NCBI GenBank assembly: GCA_937625935.1
Contig: OW569389.1
Coordinates: forward strand, 335,694-399,693
Reading direction: 5' to 3'
Source of the DNA: Tetramitus jugosus
Taxonomy: Eukaryota; Heterolobosea; Eutetramitea; Acrasida; Vahlkampfiidae
DNA: 64,000 nucleotides
The number at the start of each line of letters is the position of its first letter. Position 1 is the stretch's first letter. Below the pieces are notes generated by a model. That model was not told the origin of the DNA and ran no database searches. It saw nothing but the letters and a program-made list of their open reading frames with translations. A program made the position numbers and the translations under genes. Below, one piece after another: positions 10,804-20,906 of this stretch.

Positions 10804-11187
10804 TCAATAATTGGCAGTCATTGTCGTCGTGGCATTGGACATTCGTGGCGTCGATTGATCATCCAGCCGATTCTGTGAATACTCTACCATGAACCTCTTC
10901 AGTTCATCAATCTTACTAAGCACCAGTCTCTGATCTGATAATTTCTTGATCCCAATACGGTTCAAGCTATGTTCATTCAGAGCCAACAATTTCCTCCCAT
11001 CAATGTCATACTTTGTCACCAAACGTATCGTCAATGGACTACTCATACTGTTATTCTCTTCTTGTGAGGTCATGACTGCTGGGGCAGTCTGAGTACTCTT
11101 GATCCAGTAACACACTTGACTTACGCTCCAATCAGGCACATGAGCATAGTCCAATGATTCATCCAAAACAGATTCCACTGATCCCAT
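10804..11187 (-). CDS. SAM-domain protein with N-myristoylation-type start
   Basis: A 127-residue protein made almost entirely of one sterile alpha motif domain (about residues 18-105). Characteristic positions are the WSVSQVCYWI helix, the YDIDGRKLLALNE turn and IGIKKLSDQRLVL. SAM domains mediate homo- and hetero-oligomerisation. The start MGSVES has Gly2 and Ser6, which fits the N-myristoylation consensus, so membrane attachment is plausible. A paralogue with the same layout lies upstream at 11814-12137. This copy has an insert (residues about 32-50, Thr/Ser/Gln rich) between helices 1 and 2. The tail is Ser/Thr rich. Confidence 0.75.
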   Translation of the reverse strand: MGSVESVLDESLDYAHVPDWSVSQVCYWIKSTQTAPAVMTSQEENNSMSSPLTIRLVTKYDIDGRKLLALNEHSLNRIGIKKLSDQRLVLSKIDELKRFMVEYSQNRLDDQSTPRMSNATTTMTANY

Positions 11188-11813
11188 GTTGTCTTTTTAC
11201 TGATCAATCTTGTCTTTAATCTTTGTGTCTGTGTTGTTGTCGAAGCTTTTTATGATGCCTTTTGACAAAAGTGAAAAATTGCTTTGGCGCCACCAAGTGT
11301 TCGACATGGATGTGAACTTATCCCCTCAAAAGCAATGATGGATGATGTGTCATGTGGGGGCACGGATAACAAAACGTCGCACAGCCCTTGATTTTTTGTG
11401 CTACTTGGGAAAATACTTTTGTGTTCCTTGCATTTACAAAGAAACGGGTCTGACGGATAGTTTTTATTCTGGAGCTCGAAATGTGGTTCTCTCTCTAGCC
11501 TAGTTGAGAAGCACATACAAAACACACAAAAATCTCTTCTTGGTTCGTGTCTTTTCTACACTGGTTCGTGTGAAAACAGAGCACAGAGGAAGCACTCTTT
11601 GTGCACATTTGTTGCTGAGCAGAACAGCACAAAAATGATTGGCAGCACACAAACCCAAAAGAGCTCATCATCACGCTTTGTGTGCATTTGTTGAGCTGAT
11701 GATTGACAGCTCAGCTGCACACAACAAAAATTCATTACATCTGAAGAAGAAAGCTTACACACTCACATTCACATTCATATGAACATGTGTGAAAGCTTCT
11801 GAGACAACATGAC
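11188..11813. other. Intergenic region between the two SAM genes
   Basis: 626 bp carrying the promoter of the downstream SAM gene. Short repeats built on GTGTGCATTTGTTGAGC / GTGCACATTTGTTGCTGAGC occur near 11600 and 11680. Minus-strand frames here (11250-11525, 11556-11762) are cysteine-rich translations with no recognisable domain, so no gene is called. Confidence 0.4.
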
Positions 11814-12137
11814 TCAAATTTTCATCTTCATGACTGGACCACCAGACTCAAACTCTGATTTCAACTCCGCCAAGGCGGCAAGAATTTGTGTACGATACGA
11901 TTTTTTTTTAATCATCATGACCGTTTTGAGCGCGTTGTCATCCAACTCCAACAATTTCGCACCTGTAATCTGATGCTGAATCAACAATTGAACATTGAGT
12001 TTGGAGAGCGCAGGACATTCATCACCCTTGTAAATGACCCAATGACAAACACATTCGACAGTCCATGTATCAACAGACTTGGTATCGAGTAGTGAGTGGT
12101 CAAAAGTGGAGTCTGAAGCAGATTGTGTAGAGCCCAT
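11814..12137 (-). CDS. SAM-domain protein with N-myristoylation-type start (paralogue)
   Basis: A 107-residue relative of the neighbouring SAM protein. It starts MGSTQS, again fitting the N-myristoylation consensus. The SAM domain spans about residues 22-95, with WTVECVCHWV as helix 1, QITGAKLLELDDNALK as the central turn and RTQILAALAEL as the last helix. A basic run (IKKKSYR) replaces the usual KLG/GHR turn. The two genes are in tandem on the same strand and likely arose by duplication. If both are acylated they could form membrane-bound homo- or hetero-oligomers. Confidence 0.72.
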   Translation of the reverse strand: MGSTQSASDSTFDHSLLDTKSVDTWTVECVCHWVIYKGDECPALSKLNVQLLIQHQITGAKLLELDDNALKTVMMIKKKSYRTQILAALAELKSEFESGGPVMKMKI

Positions 12138-12800
12138 ACTTTTTTGTTTTTTGTTGGCCTAAATTTTTCTCTGTTTTTTTTTGTTCCTTGTTTCTCTTGT
12201 TTTGTGCTTCTCGCAGGAACAGTCTTCAACGTGCACATTCGCCCTGATACACGTCAATTTCGAGATGGCGGGAATTTGGCGGCGTAACATCAAAAACAGA
12301 AAATGAGCCTTTGGACTGTGCCAGTGTTGTTTCTGAGTTGTCGAGATAGACTCGGGTCAACAACACTTGGGACATTCCAATCCAGTTGTGTTTTTTTCAC
12401 GTTGTACTTGATGTTCCCTCTTTCTCTGAGAATGTAGAAATTATTGGCCAAACTGAACGAGCTTGGCTGCCAGTCACTCGAAAGTTCGCGCCACGGTCGC
12501 ACAGTTTAGAGGGTGATATTCCTAGCTCGAAAACTCCGACGTTGTCTGTCACCCATCCAACCTTTTTTTAGTTTGATATACCACTCCATGTTCCAAAACC
12601 GCCCAAAAGGTTACAAAAGGGATTCCCTGACTCATCAAAAGCGATGTGACGCATGAGTGAAATTTACTAAAGCAAGTTGGGAGGGGAAAACCGTCCCCTT
12701 AAGTGATTGTGCAAAACCTTCGCACATGGCAACGATTGTTTTTTCCCATCACCAACATCACAACAACGAACACAAGACAAAATATTGAACGATAAATATC
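12138..12800. promoter_or_regulatory. Bidirectional promoter region, SAM gene / RGS-START gene
   Basis: 663 bp between two divergent starts (12137 minus, 12801 plus), so it must hold both promoters. The RGS-START side ends in a CA/AAC-rich leader (ACATCACAACAACGAACACAAGACAAAAT). I see no identifiable factor site. Confidence 0.45.
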
Positions 12801-14738
12801 ATGGCAGCAAAAAAGAAGAAACATTCTGACTCGGATCACCAAAAGTTGGTCAATCCACTATTGAAGGATTATGTTTTCAGTCTACATGGAATTTTATCAC
12901 GTATGTTGTTTTATTGTTCGGCAGCACTGAATCAAAAGTTTTATTGTTGTTGAAGATCTTTGCGTTCGTGTTGTTGTTATTGACATCCAAACTTCTTCTT
13001 CTTTTATTGCCAAAAAAATTCATGGAATGACATCAACAACAACAATGGCGGCAACGAATAATTGATCACCTGAATAATCACAACCATAGACGATGACAGT
13101 AGAGAGTGTTTTCGGAAATTTTTGACCAAGGAGCTAAACATTGAGCCGCTACAATTCTTGGAATCATTGGAAATATTAGAGCGCCTCTGTACTCAACTTC
13201 CAAGCGCCAAGAGCAATACCCCGACAACACCCGTTACGAACGCGGGCTATCTCATCGACAACAATTTCACGAACACTACGGAAGAAAAATCCCATTTGAG
13301 CGAAACGCCCACGCGAGAATCCGTAGCTTTCGCTTCACCACCCTCTTTTCTAGCTCAGCCCGTGAACATCACGAGTCCAACAACCAAAGTTCTTGATCTC
13401 GTCAAAGACATTCTCAATTCCTTTATCAAGTCTGGTTCCAAGAAGGAAATTAATATTTCAGCCAAGGACAAGCAAGATTTGTACACGAGCTTCATTCTTC
13501 CCTCTGTCACTACAAAAGCTTCTGATGGCAATGATCGAAACAATAGCAACAAAAATGTCAAGGATGTTGGCAGTGACGAGATCAATGAGAGCATTGATCT
13601 CATTAAGCTAAGCTCTGGTCGCGTCTCCATTGATGGCATAAGGTTACTCGATCAGTTCAAGAATGTGAGGCTCATTGTTGAGCGTGAAATGACCTGTGAT
13701 GTCTTACCAAGATTTCTGAGATCTGATCTGTGGATGGCGCTCATTGTTACTCATGGTGATTCGCTGATTAAGCGCATTGGCAAACATAGGAAAGCAGTTG
13801 AGATGTCATATGAGGAAGCTGATTTTGTGAATCATTTGGTAGAAGAGAGAGATGTTGAGTTCTTGAGAGAGTTGGCTGAGGACAGTTACGATTGGAAGCT
13901 CATTGGTTTTGATCCCACACAAAAAATTATGGCCTTCCGATCCAAGCACATTCTAAACTATTTCCCTGATGTTTCTTGGTTAAGTAATGGAGGTGCTTGC
14001 TCAAAGTACGTTGGTATATTGGACTTTCCGTTTGAAACGTGTGTCCATTACTTGATGCATGCAAAGTATGTGTCTCAATTCGATGGCAATGTTACGCATC
14101 AAGAAACGCTCGAATACTACACGTATGAGCAACTCCTTGAAAAGTATCCAGGCAAGGACGTAGGAAAAACTCATCGGACGTGTGCAGTCATGAACTATGA
14201 TCTCAAGTTTCCATTCCCTCTGGCACCTAGAGTATACACTGTGGCAACAAGTGGAATGTACGATGAAGAAAAGAAGGAGGTGATTGCAATTTCAAAGCCA
14301 TGTTATCATCCATCGCTTGACTCTGTCAACAAGAAAAAAGTTTGTCTTTTCAAGGATCTCCAGTTGTATACATTGAAGAAGCTAGATGATCAGAGAACTC
14401 TTTACTTCCAGATCCATATCACCAACATGGGAAGTGTGCTAGGTAATAAGTTGAGTCAGCTTGTCATGTTCCATCGAGGCAAACAACTAAGTTCAAACAT
14501 TACCAAGTTCCTAAAGAGCAGGAAAGACAAGGAAGTGCCTCCACATGATCCCAACGACGGTCTCATGAAACCATACCTGGATCATAGGGAATACCTCGAA
14601 CAATTGAAGCAGGAACAAGAGTTGTCTGAGAATACGGCGTCTTCGGCCGGTCACCCCAACGATGAGGAGCAAACAGCAAACGGGGATATGACCCTAGGAA
14701 CGCCCGCTGATCCAGTCCCATTACTTCCGTCTACATAA
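12801..14738 (+). CDS. RGS-START domain fusion protein (two exons)
   Basis: 582 residues after splicing. Exon 1 is 12801-12900 and exon 2 is 13090-14738, with a GT-AG intron of 189 bp. The junction codon restores SHDDSRECFRKFLTKE, the RGS start. The RGS fold (about residues 20-242) shows LLKDYV, FRKFL, KEINISAKDKQDLY and the closing VLPRFLRSDLW. A polar insert (about 72-125) lies inside it. A START-type lipid-binding domain follows (about 290-530), with DYDWKLIGFDP, KYVGILDFP, a VATSGMYDEEKKEV strand and a C-terminal amphipathic helix. RGS domains speed GTP hydrolysis on G-alpha; START domains carry sterols or phospholipids. A lipid-gated regulator of heterotrimeric G proteins is the natural inference, and a Gbeta gene is in the same window. 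The tail is acidic and polar. Confidence 0.82.
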
Positions 14739-14750
14739 ACAACTTTTCAT

Positions 14751-15287
14751 TTATTTTCTTTTCAGTTCTTGACCAGCAACAAGCTCGTACTGATGAATGA
14801 CATTACCGACAGCCTTTGGAATGTAAATGACGAGCATGTAGAAGATCAAACTGTTCATGAACCACCAACCAAGGGCAGCAACAGAGACAAATCGCAGAGG
14901 GGACTTTGGCCAAATTTGCATCCAATGACCCAACAAAAAAGGAGCCAAAAATCCAAACAACCACTCAGAGGCCCATCCAACAACCGTAGTCACTGCAATT
15001 CTCTTCCAGAAGCCAACACATCTTGGAATGAACACCCAGTAGTACAATGACCAGAAAACAACAACACAGGTCAGCCATGACAACAAGCTCTGGAAATAAA
15101 AGTAGTAGTATGGAGAGGCTGGATAGTACCATCCATATTCACCAGTCACAAACTTTGTAAACTTGTTTTGACCTAGCTCAACGAACCAGAAGACAAAAGG
15201 CAAGTAAAAAGTTTGAATGAGAAGGGTGATGAGAAAAGTTTTAACTGGAGGGAACTTTGTCCAAAAATTGGTAGAAGCTTGAGCCAT
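14751..15287 (-). CDS. Polytopic membrane protein, about 178 aa
   Basis: Very aromatic membrane protein with four or five hydrophobic segments: TFLITLLIQTFYLPFVFW, YFQSLLSWLTCVVVFWSLYY, a WASEWLFGFLAPFLLG stretch and WWFMNSLIFYMLVIYI. The C-terminus is basic (QELKRK). I chose the ATG at 15287 over the one at 15293 because it gives MAQAS after a short leader. The layout faintly recalls small Mpv17-like or lipid-modifying membrane proteins, but no signature residue supports a family. The gene is convergent with RGS-START, with only 12 bp between the stop codons. Confidence 0.65.
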   Translation of the reverse strand: MAQASTNFWTKFPPVKTFLITLLIQTFYLPFVFWFVELGQNKFTKFVTGEYGWYYPASPYYYFYFQSLLSWLTCVVVFWSLYYWVFIPRCVGFWKRIAVTTVVGWASEWLFGFLAPFLLGHWMQIWPKSPLRFVSVAALGWWFMNSLIFYMLVIYIPKAVGNVIHQYELVAGQELKRK

Positions 15288-15586
15288 GATCAAGTGACAC
15301 TATATTATAACGTTCAGATTTTGTTTTGTTTTTTGTTGAATGGAATTTAAGGGTCAACCCCACAAGTGGATTGACAAGCAGCAGTCCAACTGTCAAAAAC
15401 AGTTAAAATTTTGTGTGGAAAAGGAATGGATGAAAGAGGACGAGAGAGGAACTTGCAGTTCCAGTAATTACTACGAAGAAACTGAAACACAGCAAACAGT
15501 CATGTACAAACCACCAAATCCATGCAGTTCAACGGAGTACAGAACGGGGAAACGAGTTCCTTCCGCCAAAAAATTTCACACAAATC

Positions 15587-16948
15587 ATGACATTACAGTT
15601 GGCGCTCACCAGATTGCGCTACAATGGCGGATCGATCATTAGAAGAACCCCCATGAAAGTAATTTCAAGTCAGAAGCTAATCACTAACTGCACCGTTGCT
15701 CCATTGCTGCATAACTTTTTTCATCAAAAAACATGTCAATTTCATCGCATATCTTTTTGGCGGGCAAATGATCGATCCACAAACTACAGTTGCTCGAGTG
15801 CAACTGAAAATGAACCATCCATACAAACGGAAAAGGATGAAGAAGCTCTGTTGATAAACCAACAACAAAAGCTTTCTCAGGAAGAACCAACTCAAGATCA
15901 CCAAACTCAACAAGCACATCACAAGGAGCCCAAACAACGTTACAGAATCACTGTCCAATACGATGGCTATTCGTTCAGTGGTTGGCAACGACAAGACAAG
16001 CAAGAAAACACAAAAACTGTTCAGCAATTACTAGAGAGAGCCCTCTCTTCATTTGCTCAGTCATTGTGCAAGAAAAAGGACGTTTACATTACTGCTCACA
16101 CGAGCTCAAGGACAGATGCAGGTGTTCATGCCATTATGAGCACTGCTCACTTTGATCTAAAGCTCAGTCAAGCTAAAAATTCTAGCAAGTTTCCTAGTGA
16201 AGAAACTGTGCTCAAAGGATTGAATACTCACCTTACAAAGGCTCACTTGTCTGTGACTTCTGTTCGAAAGGTCGATTCTTCATACTTTGCTCGCTATGCC
16301 GCCAAAAAACGAATTTACGTTTACAAAATTGTTTTGGTGCCCAATGAACATATCAATGTATCATTGCCGTTGCTTCAACGGTATGCATGGTTCTTGAACG
16401 TGGCAGAGTTTGTGAAACGGAACAGTAACAAACTGAAATCTGATCAGCAACTAACGGGAGCATCATCGGAAGAGCAAACAACTACCACTCGTCCAGAGAT
16501 GACACTGGACTTGGATCGTATGAAACAAGTGGCTGCCTTCATGTCTGGCAAGGAGTTGGACTGGCAAGCCTTGAGCACACCTGGTGATGTGAGTCGAAAT
16601 CGAGGAAAACCGATCAATACCATTCGTCGTATTGACTCGATTGATATTGTGCATCAAAAAGCAACACCTCAATCTTCGCTACACACATTCACAAGTGATC
16701 CCTTCAGTTTCTTCAATCCGTCCTATGACTCTATCACTGTCACAATTACTGCCCAGAGTTTTCTATATCATCAAATACGGTACATGATGCATGCTATGGT
16801 GTCTGTTGCAAGTGGTGTATCGTCACTGGAGGATATCGAACAATTGTTTCGCGAAGCGAAACCTCCATCAGATAAGCTCGGTCTCGCTCCTCCACATGGA
16901 CTATTCTTGGCAGCTGTACTGGATCAGTATTCACACTCGATTCATTGA
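15587..16948 (+). CDS. truA: tRNA pseudouridine synthase, TruA/PUS family
   Basis: 453 residues. The enzyme isomerises uridine to pseudouridine in the tRNA anticodon arm. The catalytic aspartate lies in SSRTDAGVHA (about residue 175). Other family marks are YRITVQYDGYSFSGWQRQ at the start of the domain, the RYAAKKRIYVYKI strand and FLYHQIRYMMHAMV near the end. The first 110 residues are not part of the domain. They are basic, then polar, and could include a mitochondrial presequence, so an organellar PUS1/PUS3-like enzyme is possible. A Ser/Thr/Glu-rich insert lies near residues 290-305. Its last 18 bp overlap the 3' end of the convergent coiled-coil gene. Confidence 0.9.
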   Translation: MTLQLALTRLRYNGGSIIRRTPMKVISSQKLITNCTVAPLLHNFFHQKTCQFHRISFWRANDRSTNYSCSSATENEPSIQTEKDEEALLINQQQKLSQEEPTQDHQTQQAHHKEPKQRYRITVQYDGYSFSGWQRQDKQENTKTVQQLLERALSSFAQSLCKKKDVYITAHTSSRTDAGVHAIMSTAHFDLKLSQAKNSSKFPSEETVLKGLNTHLTKAHLSVTSVRKVDSSYFARYAAKKRIYVYKIVLVPNEHINVSLPLLQRYAWFLNVAEFVKRNSNKLKSDQQLTGASSEEQTTTTRPEMTLDLDRMKQVAAFMSGKELDWQALSTPGDVSRNRGKPINTIRRIDSIDIVHQKATPQSSLHTFTSDPFSFFNPSYDSITVTITAQSFLYHQIRYMMHAMVSVASGVSSLEDIEQLFREAKPPSDKLGLAPPHGLFLAAVLDQYSHSIH

Positions 16949-17731
16949 TAGTTTATTGAATTCAAGGAGCTCGAGATATAAACGAGCCAGTTGAAAGATA
17001 TTATCATTTGATGACTCAAATTGTTCTCTCCGCTCATTACACTCCTTCTCTTTCTCTCTTGCTTCTCTATACTTGATGTTTAGCTGTGCCAATTGTTCAG
17101 AAATGACCTCACTTAGGATACTTTTAGTCTTAGATGCATGCTCACCACCCTCTGAGGAAGACAGAATACCAGCAAACAAGGATTCCCTCCTTGACACACT
17201 CGATGGAATTGTTTCAGTTCCTCCCTTCACGGACGGTTCTTCTAAACTCTCGAAGTTTTGAGGCAATTGAGTCAAGAGTCGATACTGAGCTTGGATGGCC
17301 TCTATACTTCTCTCACAAGCATCACATTCCTTGTCGATTGATTCCAACGATTGTAACACATGACTCGTAATCTCTGGAAAGAAGTCACTTTTTTCAATCA
17401 TTGAAACACTTTTCGTGACCAATTCAAAGACTTCTGAGCGCCTCGATCCTAGTTGAGTCAGATCTAATTGTTCAAGTTCCTTCACTATATTGCCTACTCG
17501 GATCAATAATTGTTTATACTCATATTGATCTACTAACCGTTGCTTCTCTTGTTGCAACCATTCCTTGTCTCTGTATTGGCCCATCAATTGCTCTCTGTAC
17601 TTTTGTAAACCCTCTTTTACAATGTATGTTTCTCCGAGTATGCGAGGACAAATTTTTGTCTCTCCTTTTTTATCTCCTTCATTATGTTCTACTTGGAGAG
17701 GAGTTTGATCGTCTTTAATCTTGGTTGACAT
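16931..17731 (-). CDS. Coiled-coil protein, 266 aa
   Basis: Mostly helical, highly charged, soluble protein. Heptad-like regions lie near residues 38-90 (YREQLMGQYRDKEWLQQEKQ), 110-155 and 205-265 (LNIKYREAREKEKECNERRE). A Ser/Glu-rich linker around 165-200 separates the last two. There is no signal peptide and no catalytic motif. The pattern resembles small structural subunits of cytoskeletal or kinetochore complexes, but I cannot assign one. The gene converges on and overlaps the TruA gene by 18 bp. Confidence 0.6.
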   Translation of the reverse strand: MSTKIKDDQTPLQVEHNEGDKKGETKICPRILGETYIVKEGLQKYREQLMGQYRDKEWLQQEKQRLVDQYEYKQLLIRVGNIVKELEQLDLTQLGSRRSEVFELVTKSVSMIEKSDFFPEITSHVLQSLESIDKECDACERSIEAIQAQYRLLTQLPQNFESLEEPSVKGGTETIPSSVSRRESLFAGILSSSEGGEHASKTKSILSEVISEQLAQLNIKYREAREKEKECNERREQFESSNDNIFQLARLYLELLEFNKLSMNRV

Positions 17732-17951
17732 CTTCTATTGATTGTGTTTTTCTTTTCAAAGTTTAGTTTATTTCTCCTCTAAAAAGTTATTGAGTCCAAA
17801 CCAAATACAACCCAAACGACTGGCCGTGGTTTCAAGGAAGTCCTCACATTGTCCAGATTTTGAATCAAATGCCAACTGGGAGCAGATATACCAAGAATTT
17901 AGTTCACATTATTGTCATCATTAGATCACAAACTACATGAATTTCTTCACA

Positions 17952-19718
17952 TCAACCAAACCATGATGGAGGACATCCAATCTCCTTGAGCCATCTCTGC
18001 CAATGAAAATCTGGCTCACTACTCTTTTGTTGATAGCATATACATTTGCCAATTTGTGATCCCATGCGCTGAACGACCCATGGTGCATTGCTGGCCCTTC
18101 CATGTCCAACATTACCAAACGTTGACATTTTAGACACGACTTGAGCGTGAGAATAGGACAAGAGCATAATATCAACCAGTGCGTTCTGCACGGCAACTAC
18201 ACTCCGAGAGAATGTGAGTTCCTGAGGATAACTAATTGCAACACCATCAGGGAACCGTTCCTTTGTGTTTTGAATCGTGGTTGCATTGTCTGACATGACC
18301 AACACACGATATCCATCAATCCAACTCGCCACAACACTGTTTGCGCAATCCCAAAAGAATTTTTCTTCAGATTCGACAAACCATTTGATGGATCGCTCCT
18401 TTTCATTTCTTCGAATCTGAAGTCCAACCATTTTGTAACGTCCTTTGTAATCCGGACTCAATGGAAGTTCAGCTCTCAGATGGCTAGGCACGAGAATATC
18501 ATTCTGTTGAATGAAATCTGCCGTTTTTTGAGCAATGTGTGGCAATGGTTGGAACAAGAATCGACTCACGACACCATAGGCATCGCCTTCTGGGAACATG
18601 ATGTGCTCCAATTCGTTCATGAACGAATTTTCACGAATCAAATTTGTAAAGTATTGATTACTTCTGAATTCGCTCCATCCGTGTAGCTCTCGCGCCAAAT
18701 TGAGACATTTCAAGTATTGGAAAGCAGGAATGGATTGGTCTTTGCGATGAGTGAGCTCATATGACTTTCGATAGTGTCTCACATTATCACCACGTGTCTT
18801 TGGATTTGGTGTGCACATTTGAAGTGAGGGATGATTGGCATAGAATGACATGTAGCTCCACTCCATGCTCTTTCCGTTAATGGACGGATTCGTGAATAGC
18901 TGATGAGCACCAGCGTTACAATAGTAGTGACCTTGCCAATTATGCATAAAAACATTGCCACTCATGAGAGCTACAATAAAGCTACTTGCTACACCAATCA
19001 TGACATTGGCCAATCCACTGCTTTCCCATGGTCTAAACACAATGACGTCTCCAAATGGAACCAACGCAGCAGCAGCTGCAGCAGCAGTTGAATCAGCAGC
19101 AGCGGTAGTAGGAGAGGCCGTTGACGGTGCAGTCACAACAGAAGCTTTTTCAGGTAGTGTATTAGCAGGAAGACGACGACTCGTCTCTTCTTTATCTTGA
19201 TAAACCACCTTGTTGCTATCGTGGATGATAGAGTTAGGATTATGGCAACCAATGGCTTGAATCTTGCTCAATTGCTCCGTATGCCACTCTGCATAATCTT
19301 CCAACAAATCAGACATATTCAACGATTGAGACCAACGATCAAAGTACCAAGGGATCGCGTCTTTTGGCGCCATCATTCCTCCCTCGGGCGCCAACTGCTT
19401 CGGAGAATGAGTAATAAAGAGCCGCTGTAAAAGTTCCCGCGTTTTTTTCTTTGCCGTTTCCTTGTCAGCCAAATGTTCGAAAGAGGGTTTGTGCGAGTTT
19501 GTGCGATTACGGTGGTGAATGAACGGCAGCAACACCAAGAGAAGCAACGAAACAAAAGCAACAAGTAACAGGAAAAGAGTCAATCCATTTTTTCGCAACT
19601 GAAAATGAGTGAGTGAAGCTCTTTTTCTCATCCAAAACCGCGAAAGCAGTAGTTTTATGGTTGAGAAGGAAGAGTGATGTTGTTGTTTCTTATCAGCAGC
19701 ATTCATCATCATTGTCAT
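17952..19718 (-). CDS. Type II membrane glycosyltransferase, fucosyltransferase-like
   Basis: 588 residues. A cytosolic basic N-terminus is followed by one membrane anchor (about residues 47-66, LTLFLLLVAFVSLLLLVLLP), then a lumenal domain, the usual Golgi layout. A low-complexity Thr/Ala stem lies near 190-220. The C-terminal part carries MVGLQIRRNE, YRVLVMSDNA, FSRSVVAVQNALVDIMLLS and a VSKMSTFGNVG stretch. That order (nucleotide-binding QIRR, then SD, then a D..LL..S..ST.G.. loop) is typical of GT37/GT23-type alpha-fucosyltransferases. The donor would be GDP-fucose and the acceptor a cell-surface glycan. Exact specificity cannot be read. Confidence 0.55.
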   Translation of the reverse strand: MTMMMNAADKKQQHHSSFSTIKLLLSRFWMRKRASLTHFQLRKNGLTLFLLLVAFVSLLLLVLLPFIHHRNRTNSHKPSFEHLADKETAKKKTRELLQRLFITHSPKQLAPEGGMMAPKDAIPWYFDRWSQSLNMSDLLEDYAEWHTEQLSKIQAIGCHNPNSIIHDSNKVVYQDKEETSRRLPANTLPEKASVVTAPSTASPTTAAADSTAAAAAAALVPFGDVIVFRPWESSGLANVMIGVASSFIVALMSGNVFMHNWQGHYYCNAGAHQLFTNPSINGKSMEWSYMSFYANHPSLQMCTPNPKTRGDNVRHYRKSYELTHRKDQSIPAFQYLKCLNLARELHGWSEFRSNQYFTNLIRENSFMNELEHIMFPEGDAYGVVSRFLFQPLPHIAQKTADFIQQNDILVPSHLRAELPLSPDYKGRYKMVGLQIRRNEKERSIKWFVESEEKFFWDCANSVVASWIDGYRVLVMSDNATTIQNTKERFPDGVAISYPQELTFSRSVVAVQNALVDIMLLSYSHAQVVSKMSTFGNVGHGRASNAPWVVQRMGSQIGKCICYQQKSSEPDFHWQRWLKEIGCPPSWFG

Positions 19719-20024
19719 ATCTTGTTTTTTTGTTTTTCTGGCTCACAACCTTTTGTCATACCCCAAAATGAAGAATTTCAATGGAGGTTGTTGGTTATTT
19801 TGATCACACAGGGAACATGCAAGATTGCGCGTTCTGCTTTTTGTGTTTGATGGGTCAAAAGGCGGATTTAGATCATGGTTCACTTCCTTGTGATTGAGGT
19901 TAACGCCGCGAAATAAACTCATCGATCCAACCCCGAATTTTTTCACTTTCTGAACCGCTTGTTGTAGTACTTCAAACGTGGTTTTACAAACGACACCACC
20001 ACCATAAACAAAACCAATAATACA
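19719..20024. promoter_or_regulatory. Divergent promoter region, glycosyltransferase / transposase-derived gene
   Basis: 306 bp between divergent starts. The plus-strand side ends in an AC-rich leader. I looked for terminal inverted repeats of a transposon on this side and found none matching the downstream flank. Confidence 0.4.
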
Positions 20025-20906
20025 ATGACCCTGTCATATCGTGACATTCGTGAAGCCGTCGAGCAAAAAGTTCGCAGAGCAACGGTTGATGTATTGGTCA
20101 GCTACCTCCTTAGCCATTCGGTTCATCTCGGGGGTCATGAGCAACCGAAACACTTTCTTCGGCGTACAGTGTATCTACAACTGTACAAGGATGCGTACCA
20201 TATTGGTTTCTCCGAGCTATCGAAGGCAACAAAAGGTTGGTACAAGGTCAACCATAAAACTCTTGACAGAAACATCAAAAATGTAAGAAAAGGACTGAAC
20301 ACCTGGGGTAGGAGTCAAGTCACTCCTGGGACTACTGCTGACTGGGAAAAAGCAACAAAGGAAGTCGAAATTCCGAGAGCCGTCGGAGAGACCACTCTTT
20401 GGATCGCTTCAACAGATTGTCAAATTGAGAGAAGAGGAGAGGCACTCAAGAGGCATCCCTTGTATAGTGGTAAACTAAAGAAGGTAGCTCTGCGAAGAAT
20501 GGTCATCACTGATGGCAGACGGAGAATTCGATTCTTCTCGGATGGATACACACCAAAGCTGTATGATTCACACTGGGCGAAGATAAACAAGAGAATTCTT
20601 GATGAAAGCTTCAGTGGTGGTGTGTTTATTGGTGACACAGACTTCCAAAGTTTCGAACATGAGACCGGATTGAAGTGCTACACACCAATCACGATTCCTG
20701 TTGGTCGCACTAAGAAGGGCAATCCCCTCAGTCAAGGTCAAGAAGAATATAATGCCAAACAGAGAAGTGTGAGAGCCATTTGTGAAGCCACCTTGGGGGA
20801 AATTAAAACAAAGTTCAAGAGTCTCACCACAGCATGGGCTGAAAGTGAACACCAACAAGATTACCTGTTTTCCATTGCTTGTGGAATACACAACGTTGAG
20901 CTCTAA
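20025..20906 (+). CDS. DDE transposase-derived protein (Harbinger/IS5-like)
   Basis: 293 residues, full open frame. An N-terminal helix-turn-helix-like region (about 60-97, HIGFSELSKATKGWYKVNH) precedes a DDE nuclease fold. Asp131 lies in STDCQIERR, a YSGKLKK stretch follows, a second acidic position lies in FIGDTDF (Asp204/206) and Glu254 in ICEATLGEIK. This order and the SGK motif match the DDE_Tnp_4 (HARBI1-like) family. All three acidic positions seem to be kept, so catalysis is possible. No terminal inverted repeats or target duplication were seen, so it may be a domesticated single copy rather than a live element. Such proteins cut and paste DNA, or in domesticated form bind DNA or chromatin. 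Confidence 0.7.
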   Translation: MTLSYRDIREAVEQKVRRATVDVLVSYLLSHSVHLGGHEQPKHFLRRTVYLQLYKDAYHIGFSELSKATKGWYKVNHKTLDRNIKNVRKGLNTWGRSQVTPGTTADWEKATKEVEIPRAVGETTLWIASTDCQIERRGEALKRHPLYSGKLKKVALRRMVITDGRRRIRFFSDGYTPKLYDSHWAKINKRILDESFSGGVFIGDTDFQSFEHETGLKCYTPITIPVGRTKKGNPLSQGQEEYNAKQRSVRAICEATLGEIKTKFKSLTTAWAESEHQQDYLFSIACGIHNVEL

